Positions 7,864 to 17,780 of a DNA stretch of 64,000 nt are shown here, piece by piece. Position numbers and translations under genes: made by a program. The notes below the pieces were generated by a model. That model saw only the letters and a program-made list of their open reading frames with translations. It was not told the DNA's origin and searched no databases. This DNA is from AP-15 sp963785565 (GTDB lineage: Bacteria > Pseudomonadota > Alphaproteobacteria > ATCC43930 > CGMCC-115725): assembly GCA_963785565.1 (NCBI GenBank), contig CAWAVV010000005.1, positions 62,001 through 126,000 on the forward strand. The letters run 5' to 3'. Within the stretch, counting starts at the first letter, position 1, and every line of letters begins with the position of its first letter.

Positions 7864-10546
7864 ATGACCAAATGGGTTTACTCATTCGGCGGCGGCAGTG
7901 CCGAGGGCCGCGCCGGAATGCGCGATCTGCTCGGTGGCAAGGGCGCCGGGCTGGCCGAGATGAGCGAACTCGGGTTGCCGGTGCCGCCCGGCTTTACGAT
8001 CACGACCGAAGTCTGCACCTGGTTCTATGCCAACGGCAAATCCTATCCATCCGACCTTAAGGCGCAGGTCGCCGATGGGCTGGCAGGGATCGAACGGGAG
8101 CTTGGCGCGCGGTTTGGCGACGCCGACAATCCGCTTCTGGTTTCGGTCCGTTCGGGAGCGCGGGTGTCGATGCCGGGGATGATGGACACAGTCCTAAACC
8201 TCGGGCTCAACGACCGCGCGGTCGAGGGCTTGGCCTGCAAGAGCGGCGACGAGCGCTTTGCCTATGACAGCTATCGCCGCTTCATCCAGATGTACGGGCA
8301 GGTCGTACTCGGCATCGAGCACCATCATTTCGAGGAGCTTCTGGAAAATCACAAGCTCGACAGCGGGCAGACACTAGACACCGATCTGACCGCCGAGGAC
8401 TGGAAGATCGTCGTCGCCGGGTTCAAGGATTTGGTCGCGCAAGAGACCGGCCATCCGTTTCCGCAGCAGCCGCGCGACCAGCTGTGGGGCGCTATCGGCG
8501 CGGTCTTCGGCTCCTGGATGAACCCTCGCGCGGTCACTTACCGCCGGCTGCACGAGATCCCCGCCGATTGGGGCACCGCGGTCAATGTCCAGGCGATGGT
8601 ATTCGGAAATATGGGCGCGGATTGCGCGACCGGCGTCGCTTTTACCCGAAACCCATCGACCGGGGACAATGTGTTTTATGGCGAATATCTGGTCAACGCC
8701 CAGGGCGAGGATGTCGTCGCCGGTATCCGTACCCCGCAGCACCTGACCATTGCCGGCAAAGAGGCGACCAAATCGACCCTGCCGGCGATGGAGGAGGTCA
8801 TGCCCGAGGTGCTGGGCGAGCTCTACCGCGTGCGGCGCGCGCTCGAGGACCATTACCGCGACATGCAGGACATCGAGTTCACGGTGCAGCGCGGTAAGCT
8901 GTGGATGCTGCAGACGCGATCGGGCAAGCGCACCGCCCAGGCAGCGCTGAAAATCGCGGTGTCATTGGTCGAAGAGGGGGTCATCGACCGTAACGAGGCG
9001 ATCCGCCGTATCGAGCCCGCCTCGCTCGACCAGCTGCTGCATCCGACACTCGATCCCAAGGCCAAGACCACGATCCTGACCCACGGCCTGCCGGCCTCGC
9101 CCGGCGCCGCCTGCGGCAAGGTCGTGCTCACGGCCGAGGAAGCCGAGTCGCTGGCGGCGCGGGGCGAGGCGGTGATCCTGGTGCGCGCCGAGACGAGCCC
9201 CGAGGACATTCACGGCATGCACGCAGCCCGCGGCATCCTGACGGCGCGCGGCGGCATGACCAGCCACGCCGCGGTAGTTGCCCGCGGCATGGGGCGGCCC
9301 TGCGTCTGCGGCGCCCAAGATCTGCACGTCGATCAGGAGGCCCGCACAATGTCGGCGCGCACTACCTTGGTCAAAGCCGGTGAAATCATCACGATCGACG
9401 GCTCGACGGGCGAAGTCATGCTGGGCGAGGTGGCGACGATCCAGCCCGAGCTGTCCGGGGATTTTGCGCGCCTGATGGGGTGGGCCGACGGAATCCGCAA
9501 GATGAAGGTGCGCGCCAACGCCGAGACCCCGCTCGACGTGCGTACGGCCCGCCGCTTCGGCGCCGAGGGCATCGGGCTCAGCCGCACCGAGCATATGTTT
9601 TTCGAAGCTGATCGCATCGGCCCGATCCGCCGGGTGATCATGGCCGACGACGAAAAGGGGCGGCGCACCGGCCTCGCCGAGCTGCTGCCGATGCAGCGCG
9701 CGGACTTCGCCGAGATCTTTCGCATCATGAAGGGGTTGCCGGTCACGATCCGGCTGCTCGACCCGCCATTCCACGAATTCCTGCCCAAGACCGCCAGCCG
9801 AATTCGACGAGATGGCGCGTTTGACCGGCCGCGACGTCGCCCAGATCCGCCAGCGCGCACTCGCCCTGCACGAGGTGAATCCGATGCTGGGCCACCGCGG
9901 CTGCCGTCTCGGCATCACTTATCCTGAGATCTACGAGATGCAGGCCACGGCGATCTTCGAGGCGGCGGCGGCGGTAATCAAAGAGACCGGCGCCATCGTC
10001 GAACCCGAGATCATGGTGCCGTTGATCGCGACGCGAAAGGAGTTCGACATCCTGAAGGCGATGATCGACCGCGTCGGCCAGAGTGTCATGGAACTAGCCG
10101 GGGTCAAGGTGCCCTATCTGGTGGGAACGATGATCGAACTGCCGCGCGCGGCTCTGCGCGCCGCCGAAATCGCCGAGACGGCGGAGTTTTTCAGCTTCGG
10201 CACCAACGATCTGACGCAGACCGTGTTCGGTTTGTCGCGCGATGATTCGGCCAGTTTTCTCGGGGCCTATCAGCGGCTCGGCATCCTGGACCACGACCCG
10301 TTCGTGACCATCGACACCGAAGGCGTCGGCGAGCTGGTGCGCGTCGCCGTGGAACGCGGCCGCGCCGCTCGACCCGGGTTGAAGCTCGGCATCTGCGGCG
10401 AGCATGGCGGCGATCCCGCCTCGATCCGATTTTTCCAGGCGGTCGGACTCGATTACGTCTCCTGCTCGCCCTACCGGGTGCCGATCGCTCGCTTGGCTGC
10501 GGCGCACGCCGCGCTCTCGGGCGAGCGCCAGGACACGACGGCTTGA
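7864..10546 (+). CDS. ppdK: Pyruvate phosphate dikinase, split by one frameshift
   Basis: Interconverts pyruvate, ATP and phosphate with PEP, AMP and pyrophosphate. The first frame (7864 on) has the ATP-grasp N-terminus WVYSFGGG, SVRSGARVSMPGMMDTVLNLG, and the phosphohistidine block GGMTSHAAVVARG with catalytic His468. It then passes LDPPFHEFLPKTA and loses the family match. The match resumes at 9797 in the +1 frame with AEFDEMARLTGRDVAQI, then NPMLGHRGCRLGI and the PEP-site CGEHGGDPASI. Removing one base (A9796) restores about 893 residues, the normal length. Without correction the first piece ends at 9927 and a second piece could start at 9812. A sequencing error or a recent mutation fits equally. 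Confidence 0.92.
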
Positions 10547-10958
10547 GCTCGCTGACAGGCGGCCTGCTGATCGCTGCTTTTGCGGCGCTCATGCCGCCGC
10601 TGCTCTGGCGGCGGAACTAGGACCGCCAACTCAGCTGCTGCCGCAATCGCTTCCTGCGGCTGCGCCTCCGCCACCGGCGCCGCTGGCGCCGCCAATCAAT
10701 CCAGGCTTTGCCCCGACAGCGCCAAACGGCCTGTCGCCGTTGCTGACGCAATCCGGCCCGGTATACGAATTGCCCGCGCCAGCGAGCCCGTCCTATCCGC
10801 CGCAGCAACTCCCGGGCCCGATCGATCAGCAGAAATTACAGGCGTACCGCAATAACCTATCCAGCCAGCAATGGCTGCTTCAGCAGCAGGGCGTCAGCCC
10901 CAGCAGCCAATACAGCCGCGAGATCCAGCAACAGCTGAATGCGCCTGATCCGCAGTGA
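10543..10958 (+). CDS. Secreted Pro/Gln-rich protein, probably frameshifted
   Basis: Two frames together make a plausible exported protein. From TTG 10543 (overlapping the ppdK stop) one frame reads SSLTGGLLIAAFAAL, a signal-peptide core. From about 10592 the next frame continues AAALAAELGPPTQLL, giving an ALAA cleavage site, then a Pro/Ala-rich stretch and a Gln-rich tail (LQAYRNNLSSQQWLLQQQG) ending at 10958. Neither frame alone makes a sensible protein. The shift lies near 10590. I do not recognise a family. It is convergent with ygfZ. Confidence 0.45.
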
Positions 10959-10985
10959 CCGCGGAACAAAGGCGCCGTCACCTTC

Positions 10986-11889
10986 CTAGGACGGGCCATT
11001 GCCGTCGAAGCGCATCCAGCTGGCTATTCTCGGCACGATCACTGCGTCCCCGGCTGTCAGCCGTTTGTTGCCCAGCACGGCTTCGATTCGGAGCAAGGCC
11101 AGACCGGTTTGGTCGTTGCTCGATCGCATCTCGCCGACATCGCGCCCGTCGGCGGTGACGATCGTTCCCGGAAGAGGGCGCCGGGCCGTCGATTGCGACC
11201 GGCACCAGCCGGCGCTTGATGAGACCGCGATATTTGGTGCGGGCGGTCAATTCCTGGCCGATATAGCAGCCCTTGTTCCAGTCGACGCCGTTCAGCTCGT
11301 CGAACCCGGCTTCGAGCAAGATCGATTTTTCGAGCACCAAGTCGCGGCTGCCGTCGGGAACCCCGAGGCTCAGGCGCAAATCGTCATATGCGGTAAGTCC
11401 CGCTTCGGCAAGGCCGGCTCCGATCAGCGCCGATCGCGCACTCTCGCGCGGAAGGATGCAGCGTGCGCCGAGCGCCGCCAGCCGCGGATCGACAAAGGCA
11501 GTTCCCGCCGCAAAAGCCCGCGCCGCTCCCGTTTCGGCGGGGAGACCGAGAGCTTCGAGCGCGCCGTCGCCAAAGACCGCGGCCACCGCCAAGCCGGGCC
11601 GCACGTCGATGGCAACCTTGGCGCGCAGCCTATAGACCGACAGCCGGCGTCTGAGATCGGCCAGGCGCAGGGCCTCGGTATCGAGGAGTATCGTCTCCGA
11701 CGCCTCGACCATCATGAAGTCGTGCAGGTATTTCCCCTGCGCGGTCAGCAGTGCCGCATACCGCGCTTGGTCTGGGCCGACCTTGTCGACATCGTTGGAA
11801 ACGAGCCCTTGCAGGAATGCCCGGCGATCGGCCCCGCCGACCGCGAGGACGCCCCGGTCTTCGAGCAGCACAAAGCAGGCGTCGGCCAT
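10986..11889 (-). CDS. ygfZ: Folate-binding Fe-S cluster repair protein YgfZ, frameshifted near C-terminus
   Basis: A GcvT-like, tetrahydrofolate-binding protein of the YgfZ/CAF17 family that supports assembly or repair of Fe-S enzymes. The signature KGCYIGQELTARTKYRG, with its conserved Cys, is present. The ATG at 11889 (MADACFVLLEDRGVL) is the family-like start; the upstream open stretch is spurious. After LVPVAIDGPAPSSG the frame loses homology. Dropping one T at 11165-11166 restores TIVTADGRDVGEMRSSNDQT and ...GDAVIVPRIASWM, ending at 10986. As written, the frame runs on to 10978 with an Arg-rich nonsense tail. The gene is divergent from the heptosyltransferase gene. Confidence 0.88.
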
Positions 11890-11986
11890 GGTTCGGCAGG
11901 GTGGTTGCGGCAAGCTAGACGTAGGCCATGAGCGCCGGCTTGGCAAGCCACGGGTCGCAGGATATAAGGCCTGCCGGATCGGCGAG

Positions 11987-12946
11987 ATGGACATTCTGTT
12001 TGTCACTGCGACGCGCATCGGCGACGCCGTACTGTCGACCGGCCTCATTTCCTATCTGATCGACCGTTATCCAGGAGCGCGACTGACCATCGCAGCTGGG
12101 CCCATCGCCGCCCCGCTGTTTGACGCTGTCCCCGGGCTCGAGCGGCTCGTCGTCGTAGAGAAGCAGCGCTGGTCACTGCATTGGTTGCCCCTCTATGCCG
12201 CGGTCGCTGCGCGGTCCTGGGATCTTGTCGTCGATCTGCGCGGCTCGGCGCTCGCCTGGCTGCTGCGCGCGGGCGAGCGCAAGGTGATGGCCAAGGGCGC
12301 TGCGGGCGAACATCGGGTCCGACAGCTCGGCCGCCTATTCGGTCTCGATCCACCACCCGGACCGCGGCTGTGGACGGCACCTCATCACGAGCGTGCCGCG
12401 GCAGGGCTGATGCCTACCGGCAGTCCGGTATTAGCGATCGGTCCGGCTGCGAACTGGCGCGGCAAGCAGTGGCGCGCGGAACGCTTTGCCGAGCTCGCAA
12501 AGCGACTGACCTCCGGGAACGGCCTGCTGCAGGGGGCAAGGGTTGCCGTACTGGCCGCCGGCCATGAGCGCGAACAGGCACAGTCGCTGCTCGACGCGAT
12601 TCCGGAAAACCGGCGAATTGATCTCGTCGGCCGGGTCGATCTGCTGACTGCGGCGGCGGTGCTGGGACGTTGCGCGCTTTTTATCGGCAACGACACCGGC
12701 TTGATGCATATCGCCGCTGCTTGCGGTACGCCGACGTTGGGCCTGTTTGGGCCGAGCCCGAGCTGCCAATACGCGCCCTGGGGGCCGCGCGCCGCTTTCG
12801 TGTGCTCAGCCAACTCGCCGGAGGCGATGTTTGGCCCCGGCTTCGATCATCGCACGACAGACACCCTGATGGACGGGCTCTCTGTCGCGGCCGCCGAGGC
12901 GGCCTCATGCCGATTGTGGGACCGAGTCGCGAGCGCCGCGGCGTGA
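11987..12946 (+). CDS. Glycosyltransferase family 9 (heptosyltransferase-like)
   Basis: A 319-residue GT-B enzyme of the ADP-heptose:LPS heptosyltransferase family. It starts MDILFVTATRIGDAVLSTGL and carries GPAANWRGKQWRAERFAELA (mid-protein) and the C-terminal donor-binding block LFIGNDTGLMHIAAACGTPTLGLFGPS with its conserved DTG. It probably adds a sugar to the lipid A inner core at the cytoplasmic face of the inner membrane. It is the first gene of a tight operon; its TGA overlaps the GTG of the next gene. Whether the sugar is heptose cannot be decided here. Confidence 0.88.
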   Translation: MDILFVTATRIGDAVLSTGLISYLIDRYPGARLTIAAGPIAAPLFDAVPGLERLVVVEKQRWSLHWLPLYAAVAARSWDLVVDLRGSALAWLLRAGERKVMAKGAAGEHRVRQLGRLFGLDPPPGPRLWTAPHHERAAAGLMPTGSPVLAIGPAANWRGKQWRAERFAELAKRLTSGNGLLQGARVAVLAAGHEREQAQSLLDAIPENRRIDLVGRVDLLTAAAVLGRCALFIGNDTGLMHIAAACGTPTLGLFGPSPSCQYAPWGPRAAFVCSANSPEAMFGPGFDHRTTDTLMDGLSVAAAEAASCRLWDRVASAAA

Positions 12947-13833
12947 ACCGAGCGCGGCTCTCTGCCGTTGTCGTCGTCCGGGACGAAGAGCGTCAACTCG
13001 CCGATTGCCTTTCTTGTATCGACTTTGCCGACGAGATCGTCGTCGTGCTCGATCGCTGTCGTGACAACTCGCGCACGATAGCGCAGGGCTTTACCGATCG
13101 CTTGATCCAGGGCGCCTGGGAGCGCGAAGGGCCTCGCCGGCACGCCGGGATCGACGCCTGCCGCGGCGACTGGATCCTCGAAATCGATGCCGACGAGAGG
13201 GTGCCCCCGCGGCTTGCCGAGGAAATTCGGGAGGTCGTCGCCACCTCGCTTGCGGCGTGGCACCTCGTCCGTGTCGACAATTTCATCGGCGAGCGTCTGG
13301 TGCGCTGGGGTTGGGGGGCGTCTTTCGGCCGGTCGGCGCATGCTGCGCTGTATCGCAAGGGCGCCAAAAAATGGGGGGATCAGCGGGTCCATCCTGCGGT
13401 GTCGTTGTCGGGAGAGCAGGGCGCTACGCTGTCCTCGCCGATCCACCATTATGTCGACCGCGATATCTCGGAGATGTTGCGACGTCTCGACCGCTATTCG
13501 AGTGCGCGGGCGCAGGATCTCCGCGATAGCGGCGACATCGGCAGCTATGGCCGCAATATCAGGCGCATCCCGTCGCGCTTTTGGAAATGTTACGTGAGCC
13601 GCAAAGGCTATCGCGAGAGGGAGTGGGGGTTTCTGATCGCGCTGTGTGCGGCGCTCTATCCGATCCTGTCGTATCTGAAGGCGCGGCTCGATACCCCTCC
13701 ACCGTCCGAACTTGCGCTTGACCGCGGCCTCCTCCCCGCTCGCGAGGAACGGGAGAGGCCCTCCGCTCAGGGAGACGAAAGTGAGGGGCGGTCGGCGACG
13801 GGAGTCGACTTACCGTCGGTCGTGCGCGACTGA
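12943..13833 (+). CDS. Glycosyltransferase family 2 (LPS core, WaaE/KdtX-like)
   Basis: A 296-residue GT-A transferase. It opens with RLSAVVVVRDEERQLADCLSCIDFADEIVVVLDRCRD, the WaaE/KdtX-type N-terminus. The metal-binding block EIDADERV is at residues 80-87. RRHAGIDACRGDWIL and WGDQRVHPAVSL follow, then a hydrophobic C-terminal helix (FLIALCAALYPILSYL) that may anchor it to the membrane. The GTG at 12943 overlaps the previous stop (GTGA); an in-frame ATG at 12907 is an alternative. The last 30 or so residues are charged low-complexity sequence encoded by a palindromic repeat. Confidence 0.82.
   Translation: MNRARLSAVVVVRDEERQLADCLSCIDFADEIVVVLDRCRDNSRTIAQGFTDRLIQGAWEREGPRRHAGIDACRGDWILEIDADERVPPRLAEEIREVVATSLAAWHLVRVDNFIGERLVRWGWGASFGRSAHAALYRKGAKKWGDQRVHPAVSLSGEQGATLSSPIHHYVDRDISEMLRRLDRYSSARAQDLRDSGDIGSYGRNIRRIPSRFWKCYVSRKGYREREWGFLIALCAALYPILSYLKARLDTPPPSELALDRGLLPAREERERPSAQGDESEGRSATGVDLPSVVRD
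13728..13758. repeat. Imperfect palindrome forming the 3' end of the GT2 gene
   Basis: The stretch has cctcctcccc on one side and gggagagg on the other, around a CTCGCGAG centre, and is followed by a ctccgctcaggg...gtgaggggc segment. It resembles the short GC-rich intergenic repeats of proteobacteria. It is read through in frame to give the tail RGLLPAREERERPSAQGDE. No second full copy was found in the window; a weaker similar segment lies between yebC and ruvC. Confidence 0.4.
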
Positions 13834-14864
13834 TGGTGAGCGTGGTAATGGCCGATGACGGCATTGCCTTTGACGGGGCAATGGCCGAGGCGGCGCCGCT
13901 CGGCGGCGCCGAAACTGCCTTTGTCGCGCTGGCCGAGGCGCTTGCCGGGCGCGGCCACCAGGTGGAGGTGCGCAATCGCTGCCATGCGGAGTTGATCCAC
14001 AAGGGCGTGCGCTGGGCGCCGCTATCGGGGGCTATCCCCGAGGCATGCGATCTTTACATCGGCAGTCGCGGACATCGCGTGATCGGGCTCGTGCGCCGGG
14101 CGCGGCGGCGGCTGTTCTGGCTGCACAATCCGGCGCGTTATCTGCGAAAGCCGCGGAATTTGCTTCGCCTCGCTTGGTATCACCCGACCCTCGTCGTGAC
14201 CGGCGCCTATCACGCGGAAACGGTGCCGGCTTGGCTGCCCTGCGGCGGCTGTGAAATCATCCCCTATGGGGTGATCGAGCGCTTTCGCGGCGCGGTCCCC
14301 CGCGATCCGCCGGCGCCACGCGCAATCTTTACCTCAAACCCACTGCGCGGGCTCGATTGGCTGCTCGATCTGTGGGTGGCGCGGATCGCGCCTGCGGTGC
14401 CGGGGGCCGAACTGCACATCTACGGCGGGCCCAGTGTCTATCGCGGGCTGAGCCCTGCGCGGGCAGCCGAGATGGAGGCGATCCTCGCGCGCGCAGACAC
14501 GCTCGCAGCCTCCGGCGTACGCCAATTCGCCCCGCTCGGGCGAGAAGCGCTGGCGGCGGCGCTGATCGGCGCCCGGGTCATGCTCTACCGTGGAGACCTG
14601 GGCGAAACCTTCTGCCTGTCCCTGGCCGAGGCGCAGGCGATGGGCGTGCCGGCGGTAGTCACGCGGTTGGGCGCGGTTGGCGAGCGGGTCGTCGACGGCG
14701 TCAGCGGGCGGGTCGCCTGCACTGACGACGACTTTGCCGCGGCAGCGATCGCGGCCCTGCGTGAGGACGAGTTGTGGCGGTGCTGGCACATGGCGGCACT
14801 CGAACGTCAGCGCGGGTTGAGCTGGGATATGGTCGCCGCCTGCTACGAGGCGCTCATCCCGTGA
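13833..14864 (+). CDS. Glycosyltransferase family 4-like protein
   Basis: A 343-residue GT-B transferase. The N-terminal part has APLGGAETAFVALAEALAGRGHQVEV, the usual acceptor-domain opening. The middle has AIFTSNPLRGLDWLLDLW and VPGAELHIYGGPSVY, and the donor domain has GETFCLSLAEAQAMGVPAVVTRLGAVGERVVDGVSG, whose EAQAMG is the E-x-x-A-x-G nucleotide-sugar motif. The ATG overlaps the previous stop by one base (TGATG), so it is translated with its neighbours. It probably adds an outer-core or surface-glycan sugar; donor and acceptor are unknown. Confidence 0.82.
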   Translation: MVSVVMADDGIAFDGAMAEAAPLGGAETAFVALAEALAGRGHQVEVRNRCHAELIHKGVRWAPLSGAIPEACDLYIGSRGHRVIGLVRRARRRLFWLHNPARYLRKPRNLLRLAWYHPTLVVTGAYHAETVPAWLPCGGCEIIPYGVIERFRGAVPRDPPAPRAIFTSNPLRGLDWLLDLWVARIAPAVPGAELHIYGGPSVYRGLSPARAAEMEAILARADTLAASGVRQFAPLGREALAAALIGARVMLYRGDLGETFCLSLAEAQAMGVPAVVTRLGAVGERVVDGVSGRVACTDDDFAAAAIAALREDELWRCWHMAALERQRGLSWDMVAACYEALIP

Positions 14865-15928
14865 CCCGCCGGCTGTTGCAGGCGATCTCCGGGGCGCGTC
14901 ACGGGGGGGCGGAAACCTTTTTCGTGCGGTTGGCGACAGCGTTGAACCGCGCCGGAGAGACGCAGCGGGTGCTGATCCGCCGTGATCCCGCACGCTCGCA
15001 GATCTTGCGCGCCGCCGGCGTCGGGGTCGCCGAACTTGCTTTTGGCGGACCGTTTGATCTTACAACTCGGCGCGCGTTTCGTCGCGAGATCGCGGTTTGG
15101 CGGCCGGATATCGTGCTGACCTGGATGAGCCGGGCGACCCGGCTTTGCCCGCGCGGCGATTTCGTGCATGTTGCCCGGCTCGGGGGGTACTATGATTTGA
15201 AGTATTATCGGCATTGTGATCGTCTGATTGGCAACACCCGCGCCATCGTTGATTACGCGGTCACCAAAGGTTGGCCACGCGATCGGATCGACTACTTGCC
15301 GAATTTTGTGCCCGACGCGCGTGCCGTTGGTTCGCGCGGTGGCCTTTCTCTTGTGGCGCCGAGGAATGCGCCGCTGGGGCTGGCGCTCGGTCGCCTCCAT
15401 CCGAACAAGGGGTTCGCCTTGCTGCTCGAGGCGCTTGCCGAGACGCGCGAGGTTCGGCTGGCGATCGCCGGTGACGGGCCGTTGCGCACAGCGCTCGAGC
15501 AATTGGCGGGTGGTCTCGGGATCGCCGACCGGGTCAGCTTTCTCGGCTGGCGTGAGGATGTGCCGGAACTGCTGGCGAATGCCGATTTTCTCGTCTGTCC
15601 GTCGTTGCACGAGCCGTTGGGGAATGTCGTGATCGAGGCGTGGTCGGCGGGATTGCCGGTCGTCGCCACTGCCAGCGACGGCCCGGCCGGGCTGATCGAG
15701 GACGAGGTGAGCGGGCTTTTGGTGCCTCTTCCCGACCAGCCGGGCGGCGGTCCGCGGGCGCTGGCCAGAGCCATCGAACGCTTATGTCGAGACCACGTTT
15801 TGCACGCGAGGCTTGGGCAAACCGGCCGCCGGGTCTACGAAGCCGAATTTACCGAGGAGGCGGTGATCGCCCGCTATCGCGGTTTTTTTGAAGAATTGGC
15901 TCCGGGATGTGCGGCATCGCCGGGCTGA
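14861..15928 (+). CDS. Glycosyltransferase family 4 (GT-B)
   Basis: A 355-residue GT4 enzyme starting at GTG 14861, which overlaps the previous stop (GTGA). The start block is ISGARHGGAETFFVRLATALNRAG. The donor domain has LALGRLHPNKGFALLLEALA, LAIAGDGPLRTALEQLA, VSFLGWREDVPELLANADFLVCPSLHEPLGNVVIEAWSAG (split here only in words: EPLGNVVIEAWSAG is the sugar-nucleotide motif) and GLIEDEVSGLLVP. It is the last glycosyltransferase before the asparagine synthase gene, which it overlaps by 22 bases. It is likely part of core or O-chain assembly. Confidence 0.85.
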   Translation: MTRRLLQAISGARHGGAETFFVRLATALNRAGETQRVLIRRDPARSQILRAAGVGVAELAFGGPFDLTTRRAFRREIAVWRPDIVLTWMSRATRLCPRGDFVHVARLGGYYDLKYYRHCDRLIGNTRAIVDYAVTKGWPRDRIDYLPNFVPDARAVGSRGGLSLVAPRNAPLGLALGRLHPNKGFALLLEALAETREVRLAIAGDGPLRTALEQLAGGLGIADRVSFLGWREDVPELLANADFLVCPSLHEPLGNVVIEAWSAGLPVVATASDGPAGLIEDEVSGLLVPLPDQPGGGPRALARAIERLCRDHVLHARLGQTGRRVYEAEFTEEAVIARYRGFFEELAPGCAASPG

Positions 15929-17685
15929 TGACCCTCAACGGTGCGGCCCCGCCCGTAGCGCCGCTGCGGATGATGGGAGCCGCTTTGCGCCACCGCGGTC
16001 CTGATGGCGACGGGCAATATTGGTCTGGCGATGTCGGCATGGTGCAGACCCGGCTCGCGATCATCGATCTGGCGACCGGAGCACAGCCGCTCTACGAGCC
16101 CGGCGGTGCTGCGCTGATCGCTAATGGAGAAATATACAACTATATAGAACTACGGGAGGACTCGCGACGCCCACGCCCGATCGTGTGCGCCACTCAATCG
16201 GATTGCGAGCTGCCGCTGCATCTCTACCGCCGTCACGGGCTCGACTTTACCCTGCATTTGCGCGGCATGTACGCCGTGGCGTTGCACGACCCGGGCGCCC
16301 GGCGCCTGATCCTCGCCCGCGACCCGTTCGGGATCAAGCCGCTCTATTACGTCGAGACATTGGGCGGCTTCGCCTTTGCCTCCGAGCCGGGTGCGCTGAT
16401 CGAGGCTGGCATCGTCGCCCCGGCGCTTAATCGCAGGGCGCGCAACGAGCTTGTGCAGATGCAGTTCACCACCGGGCGCGAGACGATTTTTGCCGGCATC
16501 AGCAGGGTATTGCCAGGCGAGACCGTCGTCGTCCGGCAAGGCAGGATCGTCGAGCGGCGGCGGCGCGCGGCATTGCCCGAGCATGGCCCGTTCGCGCTCG
16601 GCGAGGAAGAGGCACTGGCTCGGTTGGACGCCGCTTTTGCCGACAGCGTGCGCATCCATCAGCGCTCGGACGTGCCGTTTGGCATGTTTCTCTCCGGGGG
16701 CATCAACTCGACCGCGGTGTTGACGATGATGGCCCGGCTGGCCGCGCGCCCGGTCAAGGCATTCACAATCGGGTTTGCCGAGAGCGATGTGGGCGACGAG
16801 CGCCCGGCCGCGCGCGCCGCGGCGGAGGCGGTCGGCGCCGAGCATGTCGAGATCCTGTTTTCCGAGATGGATTTCTGGCGATTGCTGCCGCAAATCGTAT
16901 CCGCCGCCGACGATCCGGCCGCCGATTATGCGATGCTGCCGACCTGGGCGCTGGCCCGGGCCGCGCGCGAAGCCGGGCTCAAGGTCATATTATCGGGCGA
17001 GGGCGGGGACGAGCTGTTTGGCGGCTACGGCCGCTATCGCAGCGTGTTGCGCCCATGGTGGGCGGGTGGCCGCCGGCCGCGCGCGCGCGGCGTGCTCGAT
17101 GATCTGGGTGTTTTGCGCGCCGAGATCGCCGGCTGGCGCGACGGGATCGCCGCGGCCGAAGTGCACGCCGCCAGCCGCGGCCGAACCCCGCTGCAGGCGG
17201 CGCAGGCAGTCGATTGCACCGACTGGCTGCCGAACGACCTGTTGACCAAGCTCGACCGGTGCCTGATGGCGCATGGCGCCGAAGGCCGCACCCCTTTTCT
17301 CGACAGCGAAGTCTCGGCGCTCGCCTTTCGCCTACCGGACGGGCTCAAGGTGCAGCATGGTCTCGGCAAGTGGCTGCTGCGCCGCTGGCTGGCCGGACAG
17401 CTGCCTCAATCGCAGCCGCTCGCTCGCAAGCGCGGCTTTACCGTGCCGGTGGCGCGCTGGATCGCGCGCCGCGCCGAGACGATCGGCCCGCTCGTCGCGC
17501 GCTCGCCCGCGGTGCGCGAGATCTGCCGGCCCGACGCGGTCGAGGCCCTGTTTGCCGCCGCCGGGCAAAAGCGCGCCGGCCGCGCCGCCTGGAACCTCTT
17601 GTTCTACGCGCTGTGGCACCGCCGTCATATCGAGCGGGCAACCCTGCCGCCTGATACCGCCCTGGCTCTGGCTGGGGATCGCTGA
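15907..17685 (+). CDS. asnB: Asparagine synthase (glutamine-hydrolysing), AsnB family
   Basis: A class II amidotransferase of 592 residues. Cys2 after the initiator Met is the glutaminase nucleophile (MCGIAGLM), with LRHRGPDGDG and NGEIYNY behind it. The synthetase half carries the ATP pyrophosphatase P-loop at 263-268, but it reads SGGINS: the usual Asp of SGGxDS is Asn267 (codon AAC at 16705). LSGEGGDELFGGYGRY, RTPFLDSEV and LARKRGFTVPV are intact. It ends the glycosyltransferase operon, and family members in this position often amidate sugar carboxylates instead of aspartate (inference). The D-to-N change may lower activity. Confidence 0.87.
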   Translation: MCGIAGLMTLNGAAPPVAPLRMMGAALRHRGPDGDGQYWSGDVGMVQTRLAIIDLATGAQPLYEPGGAALIANGEIYNYIELREDSRRPRPIVCATQSDCELPLHLYRRHGLDFTLHLRGMYAVALHDPGARRLILARDPFGIKPLYYVETLGGFAFASEPGALIEAGIVAPALNRRARNELVQMQFTTGRETIFAGISRVLPGETVVVRQGRIVERRRRAALPEHGPFALGEEEALARLDAAFADSVRIHQRSDVPFGMFLSGGINSTAVLTMMARLAARPVKAFTIGFAESDVGDERPAARAAAEAVGAEHVEILFSEMDFWRLLPQIVSAADDPAADYAMLPTWALARAAREAGLKVILSGEGGDELFGGYGRYRSVLRPWWAGGRRPRARGVLDDLGVLRAEIAGWRDGIAAAEVHAASRGRTPLQAAQAVDCTDWLPNDLLTKLDRCLMAHGAEGRTPFLDSEVSALAFRLPDGLKVQHGLGKWLLRRWLAGQLPQSQPLARKRGFTVPVARWIARRAETIGPLVARSPAVREICRPDAVEALFAAAGQKRAGRAAWNLLFYALWHRRHIERATLPPDTALALAGDR

Positions 17686-17780
17686 AATCCCTGGTGCGAA
17701 ACCGCCGGCCTGGTTGTCGTTGGCAGAATGTGCCATGTATATTACGCTCCTCGCCTGGCAAACTAGCGGCGGAGACCGGC

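Noticed and set aside
11714..11986. Upstream extension of the heptosyltransferase
   Set aside because: It overlaps the divergent ygfZ gene and has no homology; the family start MDILFVTATRIGDAV is at 11987.
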